The notes under the pieces were generated by a model. It was not told where the DNA came from, made no database searches, and saw nothing but the letters and a program-made list of their open reading frames with translations. A stretch of 64,000 nucleotides of DNA, from assembly GCA_050011195.1 (NCBI GenBank), contig JBEKJO010000002.1:1-64000 (forward strand), given 5' to 3'. This DNA is from PALSA-1440 sp050011195 (lineage in GTDB: Bacteria > Verrucomicrobiota > Verrucomicrobiia > Limisphaerales > UBA8199). Both the position numbers and the translations under genes were made by a program. Each line of letters starts with the position of its first letter. Within the stretch, counting starts at the first letter, position 1. Shown in pieces: positions 16,877 through 26,305 of this stretch.

Positions 16877-18454
16877 TTACTCACTGGCGCGCCCCGTGAA
16901 GCCCGCCAGCAACACTACGATCGTGTCCAGGTCGCCGCGCGCGGGGCGGCTTTCGTAGTAGCGATTGACCATCAGGGAGAAGACCAGAGGCTCCCCGGCA
17001 GCCGTGGTGACATAGCCTGAAATCGTGTTCGCCCAGCGGAGGGTCCCGGTCTTGGCGCGCGCGTTCCCGGCGGCCGGGGTGCCGGTCATCCGGCTCTTGA
17101 GCGTGCCGTCCACCCCCGCAATCGGCAGCGCCTCGAGATAGGCTTGAGCGCATTTGTGCCGGTGCATGAACTCGAGCAAGGTCACTGTCGCGTTGGGCGT
17201 CGTCAGATTGTCCCGTGAAAGGCCGGAGCCTTCCTTGAATATCACCTCGCCCCGCTTGACGCCGGCCTCGGTCAGGAATTTGTTCAGCTCGCGAATCCCG
17301 AGGTCTTCCGAAGTCTCGTCGGCGGGCGTGTCGGCCGTCCGCGCCTGCTCGCCGACCTGCGCCAGCAACAAGTCGGCGTAGAGGTTTTGCGAGGGCTTCT
17401 CCACTGCGCGCGCCAGGTCTCGCACCGGCAGCGATGCCACCGAGCCCAACTCGACCAACTGGTCGCGGTCGAGGGGCTGCGCCTCCCGGTCAAGCCAATT
17501 CATGGTCCGCAGCTTGCCGGTGACTTTGATTCCCTGGCGCGCCAGCGCCTGTTTGAACCATGAGACAAACAGACCCGCCGGATTGTGCAGGGTGACCTCA
17601 TTAGTGTAGCCGGCGTCGTCAATCGGCATTTGGCCGGAGACGTAAATCAGGTTTTGGCCGAGCGGATGGTAGAGATGAATCTTGCGCGTCGCGCCCTTTT
17701 CCACCGTCTCGGTCCGGTTGCTGAACGTGAGCCAGGCGGTGGCGGGCTGCAGCGCCAGTTGGCACGGCGCGCCCGCGCGCGGCCCGGGCTTGACCGTGGC
17801 TTGCACCGTGTTGTCATTGATGGTGAGGGCCGAAATCTCCGCGCCGTAGTAATACTCCAGATCATCCCACATCCAGCCCGACCCGAAGGGCGGGCCGTGG
17901 AAGTAGCTTTCGTCGCCCACCAGGTCGCCGGCGATTCGTTTCACCCCGGCGTTGGTCAGGGCGCAAACGAGCGGTTCGAGCGCCTGGTAAACATCGTTCC
18001 CGTGCAGGCGCGCGTTGATGGTCGGATCGCCCCGGCCATAGACAATCAAATCGCCTTTGAGCGTCCCCGCCCGGTTGGGTCTGGCTTGGGCGTAAAGGGA
18101 GGTTTTGATCCGGTAATCGGCCCCCAGCCGGTCCAGGGCCAGGGCGACGGTGTAGAGCTTGGAGTTCGAGGCTGGGCTGAACAGCTTCTGCGGATTCTGT
18201 TCAAACACGGTCTTGCCGCTATCGAGCGAGACGATCTTCACGCCCCACAGGGCGGCGGCGTACTTCGGCTGCCCGATGTGTTCGGCCAACTGTTGCCGCA
18301 GCTCGGCCAGCGTCGCCGGGGGCTTTTGCTGCTGGGCCAGAGTGCTGCCGACGTACAGGCCGGCCAGAGCGATCGGCAACCATAATGCTTTTCGGTGCGC
18401 GACCCTGCGCCAAAAAGAGACGCGCGCTTGGGAAACTTGGGTTTTCGGAGCCAC
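16877..18454 (-). CDS. dacB: D-alanyl-D-alanine carboxypeptidase/endopeptidase (PBP4, S13)
   Basis: 525 residues from GTG at 18454, with an uncleaved-looking or Sec-type N-terminal segment (ALWLPIALAGLYVGSTLAQQ). All three catalytic motifs of penicillin-binding proteins are present: SxxK in PASNSKLYTVALALDRLG, SxN in GSGLSRDNLTTP, and KTG in AKTGTLRWANTISGYV. The large insertion between SxxK and SxN (about 250 residues, including GDESYFHGPPFGSGW) is the class C / S13 signature. It trims or cleaves D-Ala cross-links of peptidoglycan in the periplasm. Confidence 0.93.
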   Translation of the reverse strand: MAPKTQVSQARVSFWRRVAHRKALWLPIALAGLYVGSTLAQQQKPPATLAELRQQLAEHIGQPKYAAALWGVKIVSLDSGKTVFEQNPQKLFSPASNSKLYTVALALDRLGADYRIKTSLYAQARPNRAGTLKGDLIVYGRGDPTINARLHGNDVYQALEPLVCALTNAGVKRIAGDLVGDESYFHGPPFGSGWMWDDLEYYYGAEISALTINDNTVQATVKPGPRAGAPCQLALQPATAWLTFSNRTETVEKGATRKIHLYHPLGQNLIYVSGQMPIDDAGYTNEVTLHNPAGLFVSWFKQALARQGIKVTGKLRTMNWLDREAQPLDRDQLVELGSVASLPVRDLARAVEKPSQNLYADLLLAQVGEQARTADTPADETSEDLGIRELNKFLTEAGVKRGEVIFKEGSGLSRDNLTTPNATVTLLEFMHRHKCAQAYLEALPIAGVDGTLKSRMTGTPAAGNARAKTGTLRWANTISGYVTTAAGEPLVFSLMVNRYYESRPARGDLDTIVVLLAGFTGRASE

Positions 18455-19085
18455 GCCGCCAATCTAAAGGATCGTCTCCGATTGGGCAAGGAGCGATTGC
18501 CCCGGGCCGTGCCAAATCCGAAATCCGAAGTCCGAAGTCCGAATCCACAGCTACCACAGCGCAGTAGCAGCCCATCGGACTAACCCATTCTCGGATCGCA
18601 GGTCGGGCCGAAACTCCCGGGCCAGTAGGCGAGCTTATCCAATTGGAGCTGCCGTTGCGGTTCCCGTTGCCGTTCTTCAGCCGCTAAATGGACTTCTGCG
18701 GGTGTAGGCTGCCAAGGCCGGCGCTGATGAGGCCAGGGGCGACTTAAGGTAAATGACTCACCCAGTGGGCGTAGTGCCGCAGTTGGGCTGAGTCCGGTTC
18801 TGGTGAGCGTTTTTGGGAACTTGAACCTGGAGGGAGAGGGCAGGGTCAGGGTTTTGGTCGAGGATGGCGTCGGCATTAGGAGTGCTGATGTGGAGAGGGG
18901 AGGCACCAATGGGCGGTGCTGGCTTCGTTCGTGCAATCACCACTGGCCCTGGACCGCTGCATTCTCTTCCCCGGGAGAGAATGCCCCGATTGGGCGACAC
19001 GCCCTCAGGATGGCCCCGCTCAACGCAGGGGCCAGTCGTCGTGGTCGGAAATCAGGGCAGGGAGTCGATTTGGGCCAGACCAATA
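18455..19085. other. 631-bp intergenic region
   Basis: No convincing gene. Short frames on both strands (for example 18803-19240 and 18580-18936) lack domain-like sequence and codon bias. The region contains a heptamer array at 18515-18542. It separates the starts of dacB (leftward) from the end of the hybrid kinase gene, so a dacB promoter is expected near its left edge, but I cannot assign one. Confidence 0.5.
18515..18542. repeat. Heptamer tandem array (AATCCGA type)
   Basis: Four 7-bp units AATCCGA, AATCCGA, AGTCCGA, AGTCCGA. This is the reverse complement of the TTCGGAT array found twice inside the glycosidase-like gene (39563 and 40721). Confidence 0.85.
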
Positions 19086-21149
19086 TCAATTTCGCTGCAA
19101 CGGGGCGTCGAGACACTCACGGACGAATTGTGCCAGTTTGCCAATCGAGTAGGGCTTGGGGAGGAAGTTTCGCCCTTCCAGGAGGGAAGCATCCTTGCCC
19201 GCCATGCCGGGACCGTAGCCGCTGGTGTAAATCACCTTGAGGCGGGGAGATTGACGTGAGAGGCGTTCCGCCAGGTCGCTGCCCATGAGGCCGCCCGGCA
19301 TGACCATGTCGGTCAGCAACAAGTCAACCGGGCGGGTGGCTTGTTCCCACACCTCGAGGGCATGGGGGCCGGAGGCAGCCGCCAGCACGGTATAACCCTG
19401 GATCTTGAGAACCTGAACCACCATTTCGCGCAAGGTGTCTTCATCTTCGGCCACGAGGATGGTTTCGCGACCGCTGCGCAGAGTGGTATCGGCCACCAGT
19501 TCCGTTTTCTCGGCCGCTTGCCGGCTGGCCGGAAAATAGATTCGAAAGGTGGTGCCTTGGTTGAGTTTGCTTTCCACCTCGAGCCAGCCCTGGTGCTGCC
19601 GGACAATACCGAAAACCGTGGACAAGCCTAAGCCGGTGCCCTTCCCGACAGCCTTGGTGGTAAAGAACGGCTCGAAGATCCGGCTCAGGACCTCCGTGTC
19701 CATCCCGGTGCCATTGTCGCGGAAAGTCAGGCAAATGTATTCCCCGTCCCGGCGCTCCGGGTCCATCGGAGTGGGCGCGCGGTGAATGGTCTCGAGCGAG
19801 GTGGTGATGGAAACCCGCCCGCCATTGGGCATGGCATCGCGGGCGTTGACCGCGAGGTTCATGGCGATTTGTTCCACCATGCTGCTGTCGGCGTGGATGG
19901 CGGGAATCGGGCTCTGGGGACGGAAGTCGATCTGCACGTGTTCGCCCACCAGCCTTTCGAGCATTTTAATGGCGTTGCGCAAGGTGTCGTTGAGGTCCAG
20001 ATGCCGGAATTGCATCACCTGCTTGCGGCTGAACATCAGGAGTTGGCGGATGAGCGTGGCGGCACGGGCCGCCGCGCTGGTGATCTGCTCCACCGATTTC
20101 TTTTGGGGACTGCCGGAGTCCACTTTCTGTTGCAGCAGGCCGGCGTGCCCCTGGATGACCGTGAGGATGTTGTTGAAATCGTGGGCCACCCCGGCGGCCA
20201 GTTGACCGATGGCCTCCATCTTCTGGGCCTGGCGCAGTTGGCGCTCCAGCAAAGCCCGCTGGGAAATGTCCTGGGCCAGCAGCAGCACGTGGGGCTGTCC
20301 GCCCAGGGCGATCGGGGAGAGCGATACGTGGACCTCGATCAGCGCGCCGGTCTGGTTGCGGAGCTTGGCCTCCTGATCCCGCACCAACTGCTGCCGTGCC
20401 AAACCCTCATACCACAGATCGGACACCTCAGGTTTTTCCCACAAGAACAACTCGGCCGGGGTGCGGCCAATCATCTCCTCGCGTTTGTGCCCGCTGACCT
20501 GGGCGAGGCGTTGATTCACGTCCACAAAACGTTGATCGGGAAAGCTCAGGATGCCGCTGGGAAGGGGACTTTCGTGAAAGGCCTTGGAGAAGCGCTCTTC
20601 GGACAAGGCGAGTGATTCGTTGGCCTGCGCCAGTTCCGCCATTTGGAGACGGGCCTGGAAGTTGAGGAGCCACTTTTTGGTCAAGGCGTGGGCGAGTTGC
20701 TGCACTTCGATGTTGTCAAACGGCTTCTTGAGGACGAGCAGGCTGTCGGGTTGGCCGACTTTGGCCCGCATTTGCTCCCACGAATAATCCGCGTAGGCGG
20801 TGCAAACGACGACCTGGAGTTCGGGATCCACTTCCCAGATGCGCGCGATGGTTTCAACACCATCCCAACCGGGCGGCATCCGCACGTCCACGAAGGCCAG
20901 GGCATAAGGCCGATTCTCCGCCAGCGCCCGCTTCACCATCTCGAAACCCTCCTGGCCTTGGTAAGCGGAGTCCAACTCAAAACTCATCTCATCCGGCTCG
21001 TCTTCATCGAACAGGACCGCTTCCATTTCATTCGCCGCAGCCTCGTCCGAGTTGTCCGGACAGAGGATATTCCGGAAGTCAGCGTGGATGCTGGTGTTGT
21101 CGTCAACGATCAGGATGCGACGGTTGGGTTTAAGGTCGGTGCTTTTCAT
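19086..21149 (-). CDS. Hybrid sensor histidine kinase (REC-PAS-HisKA-HATPase-REC)
   Basis: 687 residues, no membrane segment. Domains in order: receiver 1 (about 12-150; DDNTSIHADF, phosphoacceptor in ALAFVDVRMPPGWDG), PAS (about 200-310), HisKA with AAGVAHDFNNILTVIQGHAGLL (about 320-340), HATPase (N-box NLAVNARDAMPNGG, DNGTGM, GTGLGLSTVFGIV), and receiver 2 (about 565-680; DLLLTDMVMPGG). Its start overlaps the stop of the kinase at 21146 by ATGA, so the two are translationally coupled. The N-terminal receiver probably takes a phosphoryl group from that membrane kinase. There is no DNA-binding or GGDEF output domain. Confidence 0.92.
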   Translation of the reverse strand: MKSTDLKPNRRILIVDDNTSIHADFRNILCPDNSDEAAANEMEAVLFDEDEPDEMSFELDSAYQGQEGFEMVKRALAENRPYALAFVDVRMPPGWDGVETIARIWEVDPELQVVVCTAYADYSWEQMRAKVGQPDSLLVLKKPFDNIEVQQLAHALTKKWLLNFQARLQMAELAQANESLALSEERFSKAFHESPLPSGILSFPDQRFVDVNQRLAQVSGHKREEMIGRTPAELFLWEKPEVSDLWYEGLARQQLVRDQEAKLRNQTGALIEVHVSLSPIALGGQPHVLLLAQDISQRALLERQLRQAQKMEAIGQLAAGVAHDFNNILTVIQGHAGLLQQKVDSGSPQKKSVEQITSAAARAATLIRQLLMFSRKQVMQFRHLDLNDTLRNAIKMLERLVGEHVQIDFRPQSPIPAIHADSSMVEQIAMNLAVNARDAMPNGGRVSITTSLETIHRAPTPMDPERRDGEYICLTFRDNGTGMDTEVLSRIFEPFFTTKAVGKGTGLGLSTVFGIVRQHQGWLEVESKLNQGTTFRIYFPASRQAAEKTELVADTTLRSGRETILVAEDEDTLREMVVQVLKIQGYTVLAAASGPHALEVWEQATRPVDLLLTDMVMPGGLMGSDLAERLSRQSPRLKVIYTSGYGPGMAGKDASLLEGRNFLPKPYSIGKLAQFVRECLDAPLQRN

Positions 21150-23131
21150 GTTTTGCCTTGTGTTACGAGGGGTTCTTCCTGCGGGGCGGCTACGGCCACC
21201 GGCAATTCGAGAGTAAACTCGGCCCCTTGGCCGGGGCCGCCGCTGTGGGCCGTGAGGGTGCCGCCCATTTCTTTGGCGGCGTTGGCACCGCTATGGAGGC
21301 CGAAACCGTGCCCGTCCTTCTTGGTGGTGAAACCGTGGTTGAAAATCCGGGTCAGGTTCTCCGGGGCAATCCCGACACCATTGTCGCAGACGGTGATCTT
21401 GACCCGCTCGGGAGACGCCATCCCCACGCGGATGACGAGTCGTTTGTCGTTCCCGCTCCGGGCGGCCATGGCATACTTGGCGTTGCGGAGAAGGTTGATG
21501 AGAATCTGCAACACCTTGTGCCGGTCCACACAGACTGCCGGCAGGTTTTCATCAAACTCCCGAATCAGTTCGATGTGGTGCCGGTCAAAGGCCGCGGCAT
21601 TGAGCCGCAGGGCATCTTCGACCAATCCGGTTACGGCCAGAGTTTCATAGACGCCGGACACCTTGGCATAGCTTTGCTGCATGGCCACAATCTCCTTAAT
21701 GTGTTCGATGTGCTGGCCGACTGTGGTCATTAGCGTGATCAATTTGGTCTGCTCGCCGGCCAACTGGTCGGCCACCGTGCCGAGATACGCGGGCAGGACT
21801 TTGCCTTTCGGGTCGGTGGTCAGGAATTCCACCAGGCGGCCGTTTTGCTCGCGCAGGAGGGCGGTGGCCTGGCGCAACTTATCCACCTTGGAGCGCCGCA
21901 GCCGGTCGGCCACCAGCGTGGCGGAAACACTGACGCTGTTGAGCACATTGCCGACATTGTGCAGCACGCCCGTGGCCACTTCGGCCATGCCCGCCTGGCG
22001 CGAGGTGGTCATCAACTGCCGGTTGAGCTTGTCCAGTTTCTCCGTGTCCAACTTGTGCCGGGTAATATCCTGGAAGATGCCCCGCATGGCGACGGGTTGG
22101 CCTTTCTCCACCAGCACCGTGCCGCTCTCCCGAATCCACACCGTCCGGCCATCGGCGGCCATCATCCGGTATTCGTACCTGTAGGGCTCGCGACCGGCCG
22201 CCAGGTCGTGGCCGGTCTGGATGGCCTTGGCGGCGTCTTGCGGCTCCAGTTTCTCCTCCCACAAGCCGGGCGTGTCCAGCCACGCCTGAGGTTCATAACC
22301 GAGAATGTCTTTGCTTTGGCGGCTGATAAAGGTGAACCGGGTTCTATCCGGCGTGCATTCCCAGACGATGCCATCAATCGAGTTAATCAACGCTTCCATT
22401 TTCTGTTGCGAGAAACTGAGCGCGGCATCCTGGCTCTGAATGCGGCTGAGCATCTCGTTGAAAGACTCCGTCAGCCGGCCCAGTTCGTCGCCCCGGCTGC
22501 TCACGACCGCCCGTACCGAGTAGTCCTTTTTCTCACCGACCACCTGGGCGGTCCGCGCCAACTGGAGAATGGGACCCGTAATCCGGCGTCCCAGCCGGCT
22601 GGAAAGGAACGCCGCCAGAATGAAGGACACAATCACGATGCCCACCACGACCAGCCCGTAAAAGCGGAGCAGTGCCAGAAAGGTTCGCTGGTAGTCCGAC
22701 CGCAGGTAAAGCGTGCCCACCTGTTCCCCCTTCCACGTGACCGGCTGGGTGACCAACAGGTGTCCGCCGGTGAAACGGTATCCTCGCGGGGGCGGAAACT
22801 GCGACAGCGTTTTGGCATCCTCCGGCTTGCCGAAGTGAGCGAACAAGGAGCCGTCCGGCAAAGCCAGGCAGGCCGCCAGCACGGTGGGTTTGGCCTGGAG
22901 GGAACGCACCACCTCAGTCGCGGCTTCCTCATCCTTGAAACTCATTGCGGCGGTGCTGTTGTTGGCGATGACGGCCGCCAGCGTGGCGGTGTCGCGCTGG
23001 AAGTTGGAGCGGAAGTTCAGGACCTGGAAGGTGAAGAGCGCAACGATGGCCACGCAGAGGACCGCCCCGCAGATGAGCAGGGTCATCACGAGCATCTTCT
23101 GTTGCAGGGGGAGGTCGCGGGATGGCTTCAT
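21146..23131 (-). CDS. Membrane histidine kinase, CHASE8-HAMP-PAS-HATPase
   Basis: 661 residues. TM1 at about 13-37 (MLVMTLLICGAVLCVAIVALFTF) and TM2 at about 153-178 flank a periplasmic loop with the CHASE8-like pattern TATLAAVIANNSTAAMSFKD, as in YfiN-type sensors. A HAMP linker (RRITGPILQLARTAQVVGE) and a PAS domain (about 245-365, ending MRGIFQDITRHKLDTEKLD) follow. The H-box is the variant GVLHNVGNVLNSV, and the ATPase has NLLRNAKYAM, DNGVGI and GFGLHSGANAAKEMGG. Transmits a periplasmic or envelope signal, probably from the YfiR-like protein encoded just upstream. Confidence 0.9.
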   Translation of the reverse strand: MKPSRDLPLQQKMLVMTLLICGAVLCVAIVALFTFQVLNFRSNFQRDTATLAAVIANNSTAAMSFKDEEAATEVVRSLQAKPTVLAACLALPDGSLFAHFGKPEDAKTLSQFPPPRGYRFTGGHLLVTQPVTWKGEQVGTLYLRSDYQRTFLALLRFYGLVVVGIVIVSFILAAFLSSRLGRRITGPILQLARTAQVVGEKKDYSVRAVVSSRGDELGRLTESFNEMLSRIQSQDAALSFSQQKMEALINSIDGIVWECTPDRTRFTFISRQSKDILGYEPQAWLDTPGLWEEKLEPQDAAKAIQTGHDLAAGREPYRYEYRMMAADGRTVWIRESGTVLVEKGQPVAMRGIFQDITRHKLDTEKLDKLNRQLMTTSRQAGMAEVATGVLHNVGNVLNSVSVSATLVADRLRRSKVDKLRQATALLREQNGRLVEFLTTDPKGKVLPAYLGTVADQLAGEQTKLITLMTTVGQHIEHIKEIVAMQQSYAKVSGVYETLAVTGLVEDALRLNAAAFDRHHIELIREFDENLPAVCVDRHKVLQILINLLRNAKYAMAARSGNDKRLVIRVGMASPERVKITVCDNGVGIAPENLTRIFNHGFTTKKDGHGFGLHSGANAAKEMGGTLTAHSGGPGQGAEFTLELPVAVAAPQEEPLVTQGKT

Positions 23132-23405
23132 GGTTCCAGGGGTTGCTTGCGCGCGCTATGACTTGCCACTCATTCTCCAGGGCGCGTTGGAGGCTGAAGT
23201 TGTCCAACGCGTGTTCAGCAGTTCACGGCAGCCCAACTCGCTGAATACGACGATCAGCGCCGTTTCCTGTCCCGGAATCGGACAGGTCCGCCGCCTCTTT
23301 CGTACATTTAAGCATGTTTTCACGGAGGATTAGTATATTTGCAAGACCTGTGCCACGTCCGGTGCCCCGGATAGCCAAGTGGGAGGCTGGGTGGTGTTAC
23401 TGCGC

Positions 23406-23942
23406 CTAACGCGCGGCGAGGCTCAAGAGCTTGGAACTGATCTTCAGACCCACCCCTTTGGCCGCGACCTCGTTGATCTGGAAGCGGATTTTGTTCCCTT
23501 GCCGGACGAAATTGATCATGCCCCCGGCTTCGGTGAAACGGTCCGTTTCGCCTACGGTCAGCACACAGGCTCCGCGGAGGCCCGCCACAATCTCCGGCAG
23601 CCGCGCCTTTTCGGAGGCGCCGATGAAAAGCAGGTGGCAGTTGGTCGCTTCCGCCGCCGAACGAAACTCTTTGATCACCAGCGGGCGGCTATTGATGGTT
23701 TTGTCCCGGATCGTTCGTTCCAGCACATCGCCGAAGGGATTTTCGCCCAGAATGCCCAGGACCATGGGTGAGGTGGCCTCAGCGAAAACCTTCGGCGGCC
23801 ATTCGACGAACTTCGCGAAATTGAGGAGGAATGCGGCCTTGAGTTGATACTCGGTCGGCGGGGACTCTTGCGCGTGGCCAACGCCGACGGCCAGCAGCCA
23901 GAGCAGACTCAGGCATAAAATTCGTGTCGCGCGCAAACGCAT
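23406..23942 (-). CDS. YfiR-like periplasmic regulator (DUF4154)
   Basis: 178 residues from the ATG at 23942, which begins a signal peptide (MRLRATRILCLSLLWLLAVG, then GHAQ). The body matches YfiR/DUF4154: YQLKAAFLLNFAKFVEWPP, GILGENPFGDVLE, CHLLFIGASEK, VLTVGE and GMINFVRQGNKIRFQINEVAAKGVGLKISSKLLSLA. In Pseudomonas YfiR is a periplasmic repressor of the diguanylate cyclase YfiN. Here the gene precedes a histidine kinase whose sensor half looks like YfiN, so it probably gates that kinase. It is divergent from the TonB receptor with a 272-bp gap. Confidence 0.9.
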   Translation of the reverse strand: MRLRATRILCLSLLWLLAVGVGHAQESPPTEYQLKAAFLLNFAKFVEWPPKVFAEATSPMVLGILGENPFGDVLERTIRDKTINSRPLVIKEFRSAAEATNCHLLFIGASEKARLPEIVAGLRGACVLTVGETDRFTEAGGMINFVRQGNKIRFQINEVAAKGVGLKISSKLLSLAAR

Positions 23943-24214
23943 GAACGGTTGAGTCGCCTTGGCGGGGCAATCCTCGCTCTTCGGTTCGCTCAGTTTCATT
24001 TCCTCTTAGTTCGTCTGAAAACGCAAGGCAAACTTCGCGCCAAGGCCTGCGCAGACTGCGAGGGCCAAGCTTGGCGGAGTGCGTGCTGGGGGCCGGGAAA
24101 CGGAACACCGGGGGCTGATGGCGCAGGGTGTCTTGTCCAATAATCAGTCAGTAATACAAGCCAATTTGCCTCTGCCCCACCCCTGCTGGCGCAATTCTTG
24201 CGTGTTCCCGGCTC

Positions 24215-26266
24215 ATGCGACGAGTGTTCCCAATCCTCGCCCTTTCCCTCGCCCTTGGCGCGCCGGCGGTGGAAACGACCCCGCCGCCCAAAACGGCGGA
24301 TCTGACCGAACTGCCGCTGGAGGCGCTGATGAATATTGAGGTCCCGAAGGTGTACGCGGCGTCGAAGCTCGAGCAAAGCGAGACGGAAGCCCCCGCTTCG
24401 GTTACGGTCGTTACGGCGGACGAGATTAAGAAGTATGGCGATCGCACTCTGGCGGATGTCTTGGAGAGCGTCCAGGGTTTCAACGTCTCGTATGACCGCA
24501 ACTACGATTTCCTGGGAGTCCGAGGTCTCAGCCTGGGTGATTTTAACGACCGCATCTTGCTGCTCGTTGACGGCCACCGAGTCAATAACGACTACAATGA
24601 CGGCGCGGCCATTGGCACGGACTTCATTCTGGACGTTGATCTGATTGACCATGTCGAAGTCATTCGCGGCCCCGGCTCGGTCCTCTACGGTAACAACGCC
24701 TTCTTGGGGGTGATCAACGTGGTGACCCGGCGGGGCCAGCAGTTGAATGGCTTCGAGACTTCCGCCGAATACGGCTCATTTAACGCCTACAAGATTCGCG
24801 AGACTTACGGAAAGCTCTTTACCAACGGCGTCGAGTTGCTGCTCTCGGGGACGTATTACGACAGCGGCGGCCAAGATCGGCTGTTTTACCAGCAGTTCGA
24901 TTACCCGGCTTTGAATAACGGTGTGGCGCAGAACAAGGATGGCGATTCCTATGGGAGTCTCTTTGGCTCGCTGGGCTACAGGGATTTCACCTTGGAAGGC
25001 GGGTTCAACCGCCGCGACAAAGCTAATCCAACGGGGCAATACTCCCAAGTGGTGGACTCAACGCCGGAAATCCTCGCGACGACCTTCAACGACCCGCGCT
25101 TGCGCACGATCGATGAGCGGAGTTATTGCGCCTTGAAATACGCCCACAGTTTTCCCGAGGTGGTGGATGTGACCGCGCAGGTCTATTGCGACAGTTACAC
25201 TCACGAGATTGGTTATCCGCAAACCGTGCTCGTTGGAACAAATATCGTATCGAGCAGCTTCTCTTCCGAGAGAGACATTGGCGAGTGGTGGGGCGCCGAA
25301 CTGCAACTGAATAAACGCTTATGGGACCGGCACGTCATCACCCTGGGCGCAGAATACCGGGACGACTTCCTGCAAGATTCGCGGGTTGACGTTGAGAACA
25401 TGCCGGACGCGGGTTCCAACACCCGGACAAACCGGCAGAGTTACGGGGTCTATGCTCAGGGTGATTTCGAGGTGCTGACCAATCTCCATTTCAACGGCGG
25501 CGTGCGTTACGATCAATACGGCGATTTCGCTCCCGCCATCGATCCGCGGGTGGCTTTGATCTACAATCCCTGGGAGAAATCCACGTTCAAAGCCATTTAC
25601 GGCACCGCCTTTCGCGCGCCGAGCTTTTATGAGTTTACCCAGGCAGCCCCGGGCCAGGTCCTCAAGCCGGAGGAAATCACCAGTTATGAACTGGTGTACG
25701 AGCAGGACATCGGACGGCATCTGCGGTCTTCCGTCTCGGGCTTTTACAATCAGATGAACGACTTGATCGTTTTTAGCAGCGGGAGCTTCACCAATTTTGA
25801 CGCGCAAACCAAAGGCGTGGAACTGGCCCTGGAAGGGTTCTGGCCCAGCGGAATTCGCGGCCGGGCGAGCTATTCGTTTCAAGAGACCCGGGATACGGGG
25901 ATTGGCTGGGAGGCGCCGGATTCGCCCAACCACCTGCTCAAATTCAATCTCAGTGTGCCGCTGGTCAGAGACAAAGTCTTTGCCGGCGTGGAATTCCAAT
26001 ACACGAGCGACCGCCGGAGCCTCCACAACACCACGGACCCCAACAGCGGTCAGCCCATTACCGTGCAAGGCGAGGAGGCCGGCGGTTTTGGCATCGTCAA
26101 CCTGACGCTCTTCAGCCAGAAGCTCATTAAGAACCTTGAGTTCTCGGCCAGCGTTTACAACCTGTTGGATCGTCAGTATTCGGATCCCGCATCCCAATTC
26201 CATGTACAGGACGTTATCGGGCAGGACGGGCGCAGTTTTCGTCTCAAATTGACGTACCGTTTCTAG
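24215..26266 (+). CDS. TonB-dependent outer-membrane receptor
   Basis: 683 residues with a signal peptide (MRRVFPILALSLALGAPAV). The mature N-terminus carries LTELPLEALMNIEVPKVYAA, a motif common in receptors linked to YfiR/kinase genes. The plug domain follows (about 55-170: APASVTVVTADEIKKYGDRTLADVLESV, HVEVIRGPGSVLYGNNAFLGVINVVT) and then the beta-barrel, ending with an aromatic residue (FRLKLTYRF) as outer-membrane proteins require. Imports a substrate that cannot be told from sequence. The divergent YfiR-kinase operon suggests a role in sensing or regulating its uptake. Confidence 0.92.
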   Translation: MRRVFPILALSLALGAPAVETTPPPKTADLTELPLEALMNIEVPKVYAASKLEQSETEAPASVTVVTADEIKKYGDRTLADVLESVQGFNVSYDRNYDFLGVRGLSLGDFNDRILLLVDGHRVNNDYNDGAAIGTDFILDVDLIDHVEVIRGPGSVLYGNNAFLGVINVVTRRGQQLNGFETSAEYGSFNAYKIRETYGKLFTNGVELLLSGTYYDSGGQDRLFYQQFDYPALNNGVAQNKDGDSYGSLFGSLGYRDFTLEGGFNRRDKANPTGQYSQVVDSTPEILATTFNDPRLRTIDERSYCALKYAHSFPEVVDVTAQVYCDSYTHEIGYPQTVLVGTNIVSSSFSSERDIGEWWGAELQLNKRLWDRHVITLGAEYRDDFLQDSRVDVENMPDAGSNTRTNRQSYGVYAQGDFEVLTNLHFNGGVRYDQYGDFAPAIDPRVALIYNPWEKSTFKAIYGTAFRAPSFYEFTQAAPGQVLKPEEITSYELVYEQDIGRHLRSSVSGFYNQMNDLIVFSSGSFTNFDAQTKGVELALEGFWPSGIRGRASYSFQETRDTGIGWEAPDSPNHLLKFNLSVPLVRDKVFAGVEFQYTSDRRSLHNTTDPNSGQPITVQGEEAGGFGIVNLTLFSQKLIKNLEFSASVYNLLDRQYSDPASQFHVQDVIGQDGRSFRLKLTYRF

Positions 26267-26305
26267 ACAGTGGCACGCGGGTTGCTCCCATTTTAGGACG
26301 TTGGC

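Noticed and set aside
18580..19259. Short frames on both strands in the 631-bp gap
   Set aside because: None shows a domain, signal peptide or start signal, and they overlap one another in conflicting frames.
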